NCBI GenBank assembly: GCA_900549625.1
Contig: URPE01000002.1
Coordinates: forward strand, 74,428-138,427
Source: an uncultured Mycoplasmatota bacterium
GTDB lineage: Bacteria; Bacillota_I; Bacilli_A; RF39; UBA660
Reading direction: 5' to 3'
DNA: 64,000 nucleotides
Made by a program: the position numbers and the translations under genes. This document shows positions 1-7,381 of the stretch, in pieces. Positions within the stretch are counted from its first letter, which is position 1; each line of letters starts with the position of its first letter. The notes under the pieces were generated by a model. It worked only from the letters and a program-made list of their open reading frames with translations. It searched no databases and was not told the DNA's origin.

Positions 1-1
1 C

Positions 2-403
2 GTTTATGAAAAAAGTATGCATACAGGCAATATCATTCTAAAGTATTTTGTTACTGATAAATTAGGAATTAAAAAAAATATCTATAAATTAAGAGACTTT
101 ATCTGTCATAAAAAGAAATACCAGTATTTAAGTTTTCATGTTACAAAGCTAGATACTAACTATTTAAACTTAGAACATAACAAATGGGTCTATCCAGTTG
201 ATAATCAAATAATTAAAACAGATTCCTTTGAAGATTTATACATAAAAGCAATTAAAAAAAGCACTTATCTAATAACTAGCATTGATGAGTACTTAAATAA
301 TGAAATCGACTTAAAAGAGACCCTAGAAATAATAGGTAACACCTCTTACGTTACCGGCATCGATTGTAACTCCAAAAAAGAAATGCAATACTTTAAATTT
401 TAA
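2..403 (+). CDS. C-terminal part of a zinc-dependent phospholipase C-like protein (partial)
   Basis: The reading frame is open to the left window edge, so the gene starts outside; the first ATG inside the window (position 17) is probably internal. The visible 130-odd residues resemble from memory the C-terminal part of clostridial zinc-dependent phospholipase C family proteins, with a YLNLE segment, a PVDNQ segment before a helical stretch, and an ending GNTSYVTGIDCNSKKE followed by YFKF. None of the metal-ligand histidines of that family can be checked here. The gene converges on cwlD and their 3' ends overlap by 11 bp. The family call is tentative; a plain hypothetical protein is the alternative. 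Confidence 0.45.
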   Translation, partial: VYEKSMHTGNIILKYFVTDKLGIKKNIYKLRDFICHKKKYQYLSFHVTKLDTNYLNLEHNKWVYPVDNQIIKTDSFEDLYIKAIKKSTYLITSIDEYLNNEIDLKETLEIIGNTSYVTGIDCNSKKEMQYFKF

Positions 404-1043
404 GAAAGGTCTTAGCCACTACTTTAGCATATTCTCTTAAATATTTATCATTAGTAAGTTTTTCTCTTTCATTTTTATTAGACAAAAAACCACATTCAAT
501 AAGAACCCCTGGTACAGTTAATCTCTGATACATATATATCGTATTAGAGATTTTTTTTATTTCTCTATCAGTCCCTAAATAACTATTTAATTCTTTTTGT
601 AATTTTATAGCAATATCTTTATTTTTATCATTAACAGTACTATAAAATACCTGTGGTCCATAATAACTAGAATCATCTAAATAATTTAAATGAATAGAAA
701 GATAATAATCAGCCTGACTATTGTTAATCAAAGAAATACGATGATCAAAATCACTTTTCTTTCTTCTAAATGCATTAGGAGTAGCTAAATCATAATCACC
801 ATCTCTAGTTAAAATAACACGTGCTCCAAGTCGTTCTAATTCCTCCTTAAGATAAAGAACTATTTGCAAATTAATATCTTTTTCATATATAGAGCCACTT
901 ATAGTACCCGGGTCTTTTCCTCCATGTCCCGCATCCAAAACAAATAAGTAAGTCCCTATATAAGTAGTCGCTTTTATTTTAAAATTCAAAAAAATAGTAA
1001 TTATTAACATAATAATAAATAGAATAAATAATATTTTCTTCAT
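393..1043 (-). CDS. cwlD: N-acetylmuramoyl-L-alanine amidase, CwlD-like
   Basis: Amidase_3 family zinc hydrolase that cleaves the N-acetylmuramoyl-L-alanine bond of peptidoglycan; CwlD of spore formers prepares muramic-delta-lactam in the spore cortex. Visible are an N-terminal membrane anchor rich in I/L/F (KKILFILFIIMLIITIFLNF), the motif VLDAGHGGKDPGT with the first zinc histidine, a central segment with SIHLNYLD (second histidine), and LIECGFLSNKNE with the catalytic glutamate. About 216 residues is normal for CwlD. I chose the ATG at 1043, just before the anchor; the frame stays open upstream to a TTG at 1091 with no ribosome binding site. The many sporulation genes nearby support the cortex role. 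Confidence 0.85.
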   Translation of the reverse strand: MKKILFILFIIMLIITIFLNFKIKATTYIGTYLFVLDAGHGGKDPGTISGSIYEKDINLQIVLYLKEELERLGARVILTRDGDYDLATPNAFRRKKSDFDHRISLINNSQADYYLSIHLNYLDDSSYYGPQVFYSTVNDKNKDIAIKLQKELNSYLGTDREIKKISNTIYMYQRLTVPGVLIECGFLSNKNEREKLTNDKYLREYAKVVAKTFLKI

Positions 1044-1115
1044 AATAAAATATATGTAGGTAACTAAATAATATATACTAGAAATTATCAAAGAAAACTT
1101 AAAAAGCAGTAAATA

Positions 1116-1676
1116 CTATTTCATCTCGGCTGTATGTCCATGTGCAGCTTAGTGCATTTTATTTTGAACTGTCTTAAAAAATTCTTGTGTAATATCTGCT
1201 TTAGGATCATAGAGAATAGAAGTCGCATAAATATCAAGTATCTTTCTCCAAAAAACTTTTTCAGACGATCTAATATCACGAACTCTGGGTAGTAACTCAT
1301 CAAAATATACTCCGCCACCAGCACGTTTAAGTAAATCGTCATTCATTGTAAATCCTTTAATCATATATTCAGTTAATCTTTCATTTGCCCATCTTCTAAA
1401 ATTAGTTCCTATATTAGACCTAACTCCAATTCCAACGGCAGCAATCACATCAAGATTATAATAATTCACATTATAATTTTTACCATCACTTGCAGTTGTT
1501 CGGAATTTCCGAACAGTTGAAAATTCTTCTAACTCTCCATCTAGAAATATATATTTAATATGCTCAGATATATTGAATTTGCTTGAATTATGTAATTTAA
1601 CTAACTGTTCTTGATTTAACCAAACAGCATTATCCTGTATTTTTACTTCAATATTGGATATACATCTTTTTTCTCT
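1116..1676 (-). pseudogene. rhuM: RhuM-family protein remnant (nonsense-mutated)
   Basis: The minus-strand frame encodes the conserved N-terminal half of the RhuM (Fic-like/virulence RhuM) family: SNIEVKIQDNAVWLNQEQL, then GELEEFSTVRKFRTTASDGK, VNYYNLDVIAAVGIGVRS, FRRWANERLTEYMIKGF, and QNKMH. A TAA stop at 1149-1151 interrupts the frame exactly where the family continues, and the same frame resumes with AAHGHTAEMK before a second stop at 1116. There is no ATG for the full N-terminus before a stop at 1677-1679, and the C-terminal third of the family (normal length about 330 residues) is absent. A 106-residue piece could still start from GTG at 1469, but I see this as a decaying accessory gene. 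RhuM genes are often linked to restriction-modification or mobile regions. Confidence 0.8.
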
Positions 1677-1797
1677 TTATCTTATTTTTTTGCTAAATGC
1701 AAATTAAATTATACTACATTCTTAAATATTACCTATTAACAATGTTCTATTAAAATATAACTTAGCAAAAGCAAAAAAATAGTAGCTACAACTACTA
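1677..1797. other. AT-rich spacer downstream of the GNAT gene
   Basis: Very AT-rich sequence between the rhuM remnant and the GNAT gene. Near its right end the string AGTAGTAGTTGTAGCTAC can fold weakly just after the GNAT stop on the minus strand and is followed by a short T-rich stretch, so a weak terminator is possible. Nothing else is recognisable. Confidence 0.35.
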
Positions 1798-2331
1798 CTA
1801 ATCATTAAATTTAGAATATATGTCTTCTAAGTTATCAAAATACATAACATTTTCCTTTAATATAGTACCGCCAAAATCATCTATTTTCTCTGATACTTTT
1901 TTTCCACCATATTTTTGATAAAACAAAAAAGCATCATTTCCCTCTAAAACATTAAGTATCATAGAATTAAACCCCATATTTAAAAGTTCTTTAATACCAG
2001 TCATAAAAAGACTTTTCCCTAAACCTAGTCCTTGATAATCTTTAAGAATATAAATAGACTTTATTTCACCAGAATCTATATAGTCTTGATTTCTTGACTT
2101 ACCATAAGACATTATCCCAACAACTTTATTACCATCAAGTGCTACATAAAAATTATCTTTTGTTTTAATAGCATTAATAATTTTAGGAACTCGGTCATCG
2201 ATTGTTTTAACACGTTCTTCTAATAATTCATCAGGCATTAACCCTTTATAAGTTGTAAGCCACGTATATGCATTAACATACGCTATATCCTTAGCATTCT
2301 CTTCTTTTGCTTTTCTAATTATAAATTCCAT
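1798..2331 (-). CDS. GNAT family N-acetyltransferase
   Basis: A 177-residue acetyl-CoA-dependent transferase. The GNAT core is clear: MEFIIRKAKEENAKDIAYVN at the N-terminus, the strand IKSIYILKDYQGLGLGKSLF with the Q-x-x-G-x-G acetyl-CoA pyrophosphate-binding loop (QGLGLG), and the C-terminal ALFYQKYGG-like motif (AFLFYQKYGGKKV). Substrate cannot be told from sequence. The start ATG at 2331 follows an AGGTGTT-type ribosome binding site. It stands alone, with the rhuM remnant downstream and the ribosomal protein operon upstream, so no operon context helps. Confidence 0.85.
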   Translation of the reverse strand: MEFIIRKAKEENAKDIAYVNAYTWLTTYKGLMPDELLEERVKTIDDRVPKIINAIKTKDNFYVALDGNKVVGIMSYGKSRNQDYIDSGEIKSIYILKDYQGLGLGKSLFMTGIKELLNMGFNSMILNVLEGNDAFLFYQKYGGKKVSEKIDDFGGTILKENVMYFDNLEDIYSKFND

Positions 2332-2672
2332 AAAGAAACACCTCTCCCATATATTTTATTATATATTTAGTTAATTATCTACAAATTTATCAATAACTAT
2401 AACTTACCAAATTATATAATAATTGATTAAACTTAAAATAAGAATTTTTAAATAGCATATCCTTTATTAACAAATTTTAAAATAAGTACTACTATGTTTT
2501 CTTGTAAGAAAACATAAGGGAGTAAAAAAGCATATGTTTTCCCACAGGAAAATATAAAGCGCCATTGCCAATTTTTATAATAGTATTTACATATTGCATT
2601 AATTTTAAGAACAATTATACATACAAATTATGATACATTTAAGTTTTTCTTTTTTATTATCATTTATTTACC
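2332..2672. other. Gene-free spacer with two small inverted repeats
   Basis: About 340 bp without a gene. Two consecutive hairpins lie at 2493-2516 (10-bp perfect stem, loop GT) and 2533-2556 (10-bp stem with one mismatch). Both carry the arm ATGTTTTC or its complement, so they look like related elements. Read on the minus strand, the right one is followed by a T-run (TTTTTT around 2525), which would allow it to act as a weak terminator. No open frame, tRNA or known riboswitch motif is visible. Confidence 0.4.
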
Positions 2673-2706
2673 CCAAAAGAAAAACCATAAACATTAAGTC
2701 TATGGC
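2673..2706 (-). terminator. Intrinsic terminator of rplM-rpsI
   Basis: On the minus strand, CCATA (2705-2701) pairs with TATGG (2689-2685) and is followed directly by TTTTTCTTTT. It lies about 20 bp after the rpsI stop codon. Confidence 0.6.
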
Positions 2707-2725
2707 ATTTAGTAAATAGTAAATA

Positions 2726-3142
2726 TTAACGTTTAGAGAATTGTGGAGCTCTACGAGCTTTTTTAAGACCGTATTTTTTACGTTCTTTAACTCTAGGATC
2801 TCTTGTAATCATTCCCGCAGGTTTTAAGATTTTACGATAAGCAGTATCAGCAGTTTGATCAGTATTAGCGTCAAATAATAATAATGCTCTTGTAATACCT
2901 AATCTAATAGCCCCAGCTTGTCCAGCATATCCGCCACCTTTAACATTAACTGTAATATCGAAACGATTTTCATTATTTGTAAGAGTTAGAGGTTGTTTTA
3001 AATCTAAAACTAAAATCTTATCAGGCATATATTCATTAACATCTACACCATTAATAATAATATTACCTGTACCACTTGTTAAAGTAACTTGTGCTTGAGC
3101 ACGTTTTCTACGTCCAGTAGCTTTCCAACTTTGTTTTGCCAT
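2726..3142 (-). CDS. rpsI: 30S ribosomal protein S9
   Basis: Small-subunit protein whose C-terminal tail reaches the P-site tRNA. The 138-residue product carries the family's [12 protein letters not shown] start, the [20 protein letters not shown] core, and the basic tail [17 protein letters not shown] ending in the universal S-K-R. It follows rplM by 10 bp, the standard rplM-rpsI operon, and a terminator follows. The start ATG (3142) has an AAGGAGGAAG ribosome binding site. Confidence 0.98.
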   Translation of the reverse strand: MAKQSWKATGRRKRAQAQVTLTSGTGNIIINGVDVNEYMPDKILVLDLKQPLTLTNNENRFDITVNVKGGGYAGQAGAIRLGITRALLLFDANTDQTADTAYRKILKPAGMITRDPRVKERKKYGLKKARRAPQFSKR

Positions 3143-3152
3143 AACTTCCTCC

Positions 3153-3584
3153 TTAATCTACCTTTAATACTTCTGGTTTTTGAGCTTGATGTTTATGATT
3201 TTCATCACGGTAAACAAATAGTTTTTTACCCATTTGTCTTCCTAATCTTCCATGAGGAAGCATTCCCTTAACAGCTCTTTCCATCATTTCTTCAGGATAA
3301 TTATTAATCATTTCTTTTGCATTACGTTCTCTAAGTCCTCCAGGGAATCCTGAATGATTGTAATACATTTTGTCTTCTAACTTATTACCAGTTAATTTTA
3401 CTTTGTCTGCATTAATGATTATTACATAATCCCCACAGTCAACACTTGGTGTATAAGTAGGTTTGTGTTTTCCTCTTAAAACTGTAGCAGCCTTAGTAGC
3501 AACACGTCCTAAACTAATACCAGTAGCGTCAATTACATACCATTTACGTTCAACGTTTTCTTTTTTTTGCAAAAATGTACTCAT
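3153..3584 (-). CDS. rplM: 50S ribosomal protein L13
   Basis: Large-subunit assembly protein. The 143-residue sequence has the hallmark [35 protein letters not shown](I)IINA and [15 protein letters not shown] motifs, which leave no doubt about the family. It is the first gene of the rplM-rpsI operon, driven by the near-consensus promoter at 3673-3701 and preceded by a short leader containing a hairpin. The truA and ECF ATPase genes upstream reproduce the B. subtilis order ecfA-ecfA'-ecfT-truA-rplM-rpsI, apart from the missing ecfT. Confidence 0.98.
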   Translation of the reverse strand: MSTFLQKKENVERKWYVIDATGISLGRVATKAATVLRGKHKPTYTPSVDCGDYVIIINADKVKLTGNKLEDKMYYNHSGFPGGLRERNAKEMINNYPEEMMERAVKGMLPHGRLGRQMGKKLFVYRDENHKHQAQKPEVLKVD

Positions 3585-3617
3585 TTTCTTCTTTTCCTTT
3601 CATTCTTCCTTTACAAA

Positions 3618-3638
3618 CATTACTTTCCCAGGGTAATG
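3618..3638 (-). promoter_or_regulatory. Leader hairpin upstream of rplM (possible L13 leader)
   Basis: In the transcript CATTAC (3638-3633) pairs with GTAATG (3623-3618) around the loop CCTGGGAAA. Bacillus and relatives carry an L13 autoregulatory leader in the same place. The hairpin and its position are seen; membership in that leader family is from memory and unverified. Confidence 0.45.
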
Positions 3639-3672
3639 CCCATAACAAGATAAATAAAATGTACCGATTAAA

Positions 3673-3701
3673 ATTATAGGTGAGATTTTAAAAAAAGTCA
3701 A
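3673..3701 (-). promoter_or_regulatory. Promoter of rplM-rpsI
   Basis: TTGACT (3701-3696), a 17-bp spacer and TATAAT (3678-3673) on the minus strand, a near-perfect vegetative sigma promoter about 90 bp upstream of rplM. Confidence 0.85.
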
Positions 3702-3752
3702 ACAAAATATAACTTAAAATGACTAATTTCATAAAAAAATTGCATATACCCA

Positions 3753-4475
3753 TTAATATTTAATATTTTCCAAATAAAGTCCCTCACTTGGTGCCACAAA
3801 AAATGTCTCTAATTCATAAGGATTTTCTAAAGCTTTCTTTATTAAATCAATATCTTTTTTTCCTAAACCCACATCCAACAAAGCACCAACAAGACTCCTT
3901 ACCATATATCTATAAAAACTTTTACCAGTTACTCTAAAGTAATAATAATCACCACTTTTAATAACTGAAAAAGAGTTAATAACTGTCTCATAACTTTCCC
4001 TTTCACCACTCACAAAATTTTTAAAATTATGAAGTCCCAAAAAACATTTAGCCGCTTCTTGCATTTTTTCTAAATCAAACTTATCACGTGTTATATAAGC
4101 ATAATCACTTAAAAAAGGATTTTTCTCACCTACATAAACCTTATATAGATAAGTTTTTTCATATACATCATGTCTAGCATGAAAATCATTCTGGACAACT
4201 TGCAAATTATTAACTACTACATACGAATTTAATAGCCTATTCATAACATACTTTAATTTATCCAAAGAAATATCGATATCTAAATCAAAATGAATACATT
4301 GCATATAAGCATGTACCCCACGATCAGTTCTTCCTGATCCATGTACACATACGCTTTCCTTAGCAATTATAGATAGTACCCTTTCCAGTTCATTTTGAAC
4401 ACCTAATCCATTATTTAATCTTTGAAAACCATAAAAATGACTCCCATCATAACTAATACTTGCTAAATATCTCAT
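3753..4475 (-). CDS. truA: tRNA pseudouridine(38-40) synthase
   Basis: Converts uridines 38-40 of the tRNA anticodon arm to pseudouridine. The 240-residue protein starts MRYLASISYDGSHFYGFQRL and carries the catalytic motif GSGRTDRGVHA with the essential aspartate, followed by AYMQCIHFDL and later FRVTGKSFYRYMVRSLVGAL, all typical of TruA. Its start codon overlaps the end of the upstream ABC-type gene by 4 bp, so the two are probably translated together. It lies upstream of rplM as in Bacillus. Confidence 0.96.
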   Translation of the reverse strand: MRYLASISYDGSHFYGFQRLNNGLGVQNELERVLSIIAKESVCVHGSGRTDRGVHAYMQCIHFDLDIDISLDKLKYVMNRLLNSYVVVNNLQVVQNDFHARHDVYEKTYLYKVYVGEKNPFLSDYAYITRDKFDLEKMQEAAKCFLGLHNFKNFVSGERESYETVINSFSVIKSGDYYYFRVTGKSFYRYMVRSLVGALLDVGLGKKDIDLIKKALENPYELETFFVAPSEGLYLENIKY

Positions 4476-5116
4476 TGTACACCTCTATATATCGCCTTTA
4501 AAGTTTCATTAAACGTATAATCATGATCAATATGAAAACCTAACTCTTCTAAATACTTAACGAGTGAAACTGCATAAGGCTCATCCACATACTCATAAAT
4601 TTCCTCATCATAAAAATCACTTATCAACTTACTCTTTCCATTATTATTAAAAAGATAAAAACTCTTAACTGTCTCACAAACAAAATTCATATCATTACTA
4701 ATAATAATAAAAGAAATACCTGGCTTCGTCATCAAATGTCGAAACAATCTTTTAAAATATTCTTTTTCCTTATATATCATATCATCAAAAAAATGATCAA
4801 GCACAATTACACGTGGCACATTAATAAACAATACAGCCAGTTGTAATTTCATATATTCAAGTCTTGTCAAATCTCTTATTAAAACAGTTTTTAAGCTTGC
4901 TTTTAATTCCACCATTATAAGTACTTTCTCTAGCTTTTCATCACTCACATTACACCTTAATTTAAGATACCCCATAACTGTAATATTATCATTAACACTC
5001 TTATTTAAAACATAACCAAACTCTTTATTATTACAAGTATTTTTAAATTTATAAGGATAATTAACTATTACTGAAAAAGCATCATTTAAAACATAATCTT
5101 TTAACTTTTCTTCCAT
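4472..5116 (-). CDS. Degenerate ABC/ECF-type ATPase-like protein
   Basis: This 214-residue protein sits where B. subtilis has the second ECF transporter ATPase gene (before ecfT and truA). The distal half of an ABC ATPase is still visible: RDLTRLEYMKLQLAVLFINV in place of the LSGGQ helix, and VPRVIVLDHFFDDM in place of Walker B, with His where the catalytic Glu belongs, then ISFIIISNDM where the switch His is normally found. I see no Walker A loop in the N-terminal half. It overlaps its neighbours on both sides. The protein has probably lost ATP hydrolysis; whether it is functional as a partner subunit is unknown. Confidence 0.55.
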   Translation of the reverse strand: MEEKLKDYVLNDAFSVIVNYPYKFKNTCNNKEFGYVLNKSVNDNITVMGYLKLRCNVSDEKLEKVLIMVELKASLKTVLIRDLTRLEYMKLQLAVLFINVPRVIVLDHFFDDMIYKEKEYFKRLFRHLMTKPGISFIIISNDMNFVCETVKSFYLFNNNGKSKLISDFYDEEIYEYVDEPYAVSLVKYLEELGFHIDHDYTFNETLKAIYRGVQ

Positions 5117-5766
5117 AATTTATCACCAAGCTCTTCTTTTGTTAAACAAACATCTCTTATAACCCCATAATATCCCAGTTGAATAGAAATATTAACATAA
5201 AAAGGTAATGAATAACCTAACAATTTCATTAATTTTTCTTCCTTTAAAATATCTAATGTATTACCTTCCATTGCTACTCTGTTATTTTTAAGCACTATTA
5301 AATAATCAAAATAAACTGTATCATTAACCTCATTTGTTACATAAAAAATAAGAATATTAAAATGTTTTAAATATTGAAAAAAAATTTGTCTTTCATAATT
5401 AGTAAGAATATTATGCAAATCTTCACAAAAGAAATAATCTGGATGAGTGAGTACTTTACTAAGTAAAGCATATTTATAACCTAAATTCTTTTTATTACTT
5501 AAAAACAATTCTAAAAATTCTTTTGTATATGAGTCCCTCTCTTCTAAAGGTAAGTTACTCTTTACACTACTAGTCTGTCCTAAATAAAAAGAAACAACTC
5601 CCTTATAATCTCTTACTTTTTGTAACTCTTTTAATAACTTACTCTTACCAGTCCCGCTTTCTCCTAAAACACACATTGATTTAGTAATAGAAAAAGATAA
5701 GTCATGAATCATCACTTTATTATTAACGAGTACATTAAAATGTCTTACTAAAAAAAACTTCTCCAT
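5101..5766 (-). CDS. ABC/ECF-type ATPase-like protein with intact P-loop but altered signature
   Basis: The 221-residue protein has a clear Walker A (VLGESGTGKSKLLKEL, about residues 31-45). The LSGGQ signature is missing, and the Walker B segment reads DYFFCEDL, with E and D in exchanged order compared with the usual DE. Position and length suggest a relic of EcfA, the ATPase of energy-coupling factor vitamin/metal transporters that sits here in Bacilli. It overlaps the next gene by 16 bp. No membrane component gene follows, so a standard ECF module cannot be formed from this locus alone. Confidence 0.55.
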   Translation of the reverse strand: MEKFFLVRHFNVLVNNKVMIHDLSFSITKSMCVLGESGTGKSKLLKELQKVRDYKGVVSFYLGQTSSVKSNLPLEERDSYTKEFLELFLSNKKNLGYKYALLSKVLTHPDYFFCEDLHNILTNYERQIFFQYLKHFNILIFYVTNEVNDTVYFDYLIVLKNNRVAMEGNTLDILKEEKLMKLLGYSLPFYVNISIQLGYYGVIRDVCLTKEELGDKLWKKS

Positions 5767-5817
5767 AATATCACTGCTTTAATTTTAAAATAAAAGCAAA
5801 AAAAAAGAAAGTATAAA

Positions 5818-6117
5818 TTACTTTTCATCTGGTACTTTTATAATATATTCTCCTGGCAATGAATACATATACTTTTCTCTTGCATAACGTGCAATATAAT
5901 CTTTATCATGTAATTTTGTAACTTCACTTGTTAAACTTTCTTCTTCATCCATTAATTTACTATAATAATTAGTAAGTGATGCTATTTCATTTTTATTATC
6001 TATTATTTGTACCCAATCATGAAAAATAGACGCAAAAGAAAGAAACACTATTCCCAGAAATACAATCGATAAAATCAAAAATCTTTTTTTTGCTTTTCTA
6101 GAGCCTTTCTTCTTCAT
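5818..6117 (-). CDS. divIC: Septum formation initiator family protein DivIC/FtsB-like
   Basis: Bitopic cell-division protein of the DivIB-DivIC-FtsL complex. After a basic head (KKKGSRKAKKRF) comes one membrane helix (LILSIVFLGIVFLSFASIF), then a coiled-coil region with heptad-like spacing, and the conserved end KDYIARYAREKYMYSLPGE, diagnostic of DivIC. I chose the ATG at 6117, which follows AAGGGTGG at suitable distance; the frame is open to 6144. Its place after yabP-yabQ is the same as in Bacillus. In spore formers it also acts at the sporulation septum. Confidence 0.9.
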   Translation of the reverse strand: MKKKGSRKAKKRFLILSIVFLGIVFLSFASIFHDWVQIIDNKNEIASLTNYYSKLMDEEESLTSEVTKLHDKDYIARYAREKYMYSLPGEYIIKVPDEK

Positions 6118-6152
6118 TAGTCCACCCTTCTTTACTAACAACATAAATTATA

Positions 6153-6467
6153 TCACTTGTTAAAAAACTTATCTACTTGCCTTTGTTTAATTCTTTTGAA
6201 CTTTACGTTATTTGACAATACTCTTTCTAAAATAAAACCAATGATAACTAAAACTAAAAAATAAAAATGTAATATTCCCCCATTAATATTATAAAGAAGA
6301 TAAATATAAGAAAGACTTATAACACTCATAAACAAGAAAGTATATATATACCACCAAAATATATTTAACTTTTTAATAAAGAAAAAGTGAATTTTAGAAA
6401 GAATTGAAAAGAAAAAGCCAAAAACTAAGGAAGCCAAAAAAGAAAGTATCTGTAACTCTACTGTCAT
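6153..6467 (-). CDS. yabQ: Spore cortex biosynthesis protein YabQ-like
   Basis: A 104-residue membrane protein with three to four predicted helices (LQILSFLASLVFGFFFSIL, FWWYIYTFLFMSVISLSYIY, FYFLVLVIIGFILERVL). Sequence alone is weakly diagnostic, but it lies between yabP and divIC exactly as YabQ does in Bacillus and Clostridium, and the length fits a short YabQ. YabQ is needed for spore cortex formation and sits in the outer forespore membrane. Its start overlaps the yabP stop (TAATG), indicating translational coupling. Confidence 0.75.
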   Translation of the reverse strand: MTVELQILSFLASLVFGFFFSILSKIHFFFIKKLNIFWWYIYTFLFMSVISLSYIYLLYNINGGILHFYFLVLVIIGFILERVLSNNVKFKRIKQRQVDKFFNK

Positions 6468-6760
6468 TACTTAAACAACTTAGCCATAAAACTTTCTTCT
6501 TTTTTCTTTGATTCACCTTTATCTAAATATTGATAGCTTACTATTTTACCTTTAATACGAACATTACCATCATGGGTATCTAATTTTAGCAATTCTAAAT
6601 TATTACCTTTTAAAAGTAATACCCCCATTGTTGTATCTAATAAAAACTCTTGTTCATCAAAACTAGTAATTTTTTTTACACCCGTCAAGTATATTTCTCT
6701 TCTATCAATTATTTTAACCTCATGACTACTACTAACTAAATTAATACTAGTTTGTTCCAT
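6467..6760 (-). CDS. yabP: Sporulation protein YabP
   Basis: About 97 residues of the YabP/YqfC family: HEVKIIDRREIYLTGVKKI, a DEQEFLLDTTMGVLLLKG core, and LKLDTHDGNVRIKGKIVSYQY are the recognisable family segments. YabP is made in the mother cell and is required for cortex assembly. I start it at ATG 6760 because AGGTG lies 6-7 bp upstream; the frame opens at a GTG 9 bp earlier. It heads a yabP-yabQ-divIC run. A non-family C-terminal extension (KGESKKKEESFMAKLFK) is present. Confidence 0.88.
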   Translation of the reverse strand: MEQTSINLVSSSHEVKIIDRREIYLTGVKKITSFDEQEFLLDTTMGVLLLKGNNLELLKLDTHDGNVRIKGKIVSYQYLDKGESKKKEESFMAKLFK

Positions 6761-6792
6761 ATTCTTCACCTATAAAAATATATGCTAAATAA

Positions 6793-6819
6793 TAAAAAAA
6801 ATTCTAGTCTAACTAGAAC
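6793..6819 (-). terminator. Intrinsic terminator after spoVG
   Basis: On the minus strand, TTCTAG (6818-6813) pairs with CTAGAA (6807-6802) and runs into TTTTTTTT. It sits directly after the spoVG stop and separates spoVG from yabP. Confidence 0.75.
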
Positions 6820-6821
6820 TT

Positions 6822-7082
6822 TTAATCAGAAGTGTTTTTATATTCTTCTAAAATTGCGTCTGTAAATTCACTACGAACATCTGGATTAATAGGATGGCAA
6901 ACGTCTTTATATTCTCCAGTAGCTGTTTTTCTACTTGGCATAGCAATAAATAAACCATTGTCTCCTTCAATAATACGAATGTCATGAACAGCAAAAGCAT
7001 CGTCAATCAAAACTGATGCAATTCCTCTCAATCGTGAATTTTCTTTCGTAATTTTACGAACGCTTACAGATGTAATTTTCAT
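6822..7082 (-). CDS. spoVG: Septation regulator SpoVG
   Basis: Small nucleic-acid-binding regulator that affects septation, sporulation and, in pathogens, virulence genes. The sequence aligns over its full length with SpoVG: MKITSVSVRKI, LRGIASVLIDDAFAVHDIRI, EGDNGLFIAMPSRKTATGEYKDVCHPINPDVRSEF. I start it at the ATG at 7082 to match the family N-terminus; an ATG and a GTG lie in frame just upstream (7085, 7091) and GAGGAG at 7096-7091 can serve them. It has its own promoter (7127-7155) and terminator. Confidence 0.96.
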   Translation of the reverse strand: MKITSVSVRKITKENSRLRGIASVLIDDAFAVHDIRIIEGDNGLFIAMPSRKTATGEYKDVCHPINPDVRSEFTDAILEEYKNTSD

Positions 7083-7126
7083 CATCTTCACTCCTCTTCT
7101 TAAAGTTATGATTAACTTCTAATATC

Positions 7127-7155
7127 ATTTTATAGCATAATATAAAGAAATTCAA
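7127..7155 (-). promoter_or_regulatory. Promoter of spoVG
   Basis: TTGAAT (7155-7150), 17 bp, TAAAAT (7132-7127) on the minus strand, about 40 bp before the ribosome binding site. In Bacillus spoVG is a sigma-H gene; this match is to a vegetative-type promoter. Confidence 0.55.
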
Positions 7156-7160
7156 GCATT

Positions 7161-7373
7161 TTACATTAATTTTACAACCACATCACCAATTATAACATCG
7201 GCATAATTAAAACTTTTTTCAGTGCCATCAATATTAACTGTGAAAACATAAGGATATACCCCTGATAAAACTCCTCTATAGGTATTATTTTTATTACGCA
7301 TGCCATAGACATGAATAACCACGTCCTTATCAAGATAACTTTTAATTTTATCTCTTACTATATCTAAATTCAT
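7161..7373 (-). CDS. veg: Veg family protein
   Basis: A 70-residue protein matching Veg of Bacillus: starts MNLDIVRDKIKSYLDKDV, then the conserved R-G-V-L-S-G-V-Y-P-Y-V-F-T-V segment and SFNYADVIIGDVVVK. Veg influences biofilm matrix genes in B. subtilis and is very highly transcribed there. Its position just downstream of yabG and upstream of spoVG on this strand matches the B. subtilis ksgA-yabG-veg order. Confidence 0.93.
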   Translation of the reverse strand: MNLDIVRDKIKSYLDKDVVIHVYGMRNKNNTYRGVLSGVYPYVFTVNIDGTEKSFNYADVIIGDVVVKLM

Positions 7374-7381
7374 AATCCTCC

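Noticed and set aside
900..915. CCCGGG core at about 907-912 as another Noc site
   Set aside because: Flanks read TAGTA and TCTTT, so the arms of the 14-bp palindrome do not match; it encodes part of the cwlD motif DPGT.
1497..1515. Perfect 9-bp inverted repeat TGTTCGGAA-T-TTCCGAACA, looking like an operator
   Set aside because: It lies in the conserved RhuM coding segment TVRKFRTT and is explained by the codons.
2493..2556. Two hairpins considered as a CRISPR or small-RNA locus
   Set aside because: Only two imperfect, unequal inverted repeats, with no regular spacers or direct repeats.
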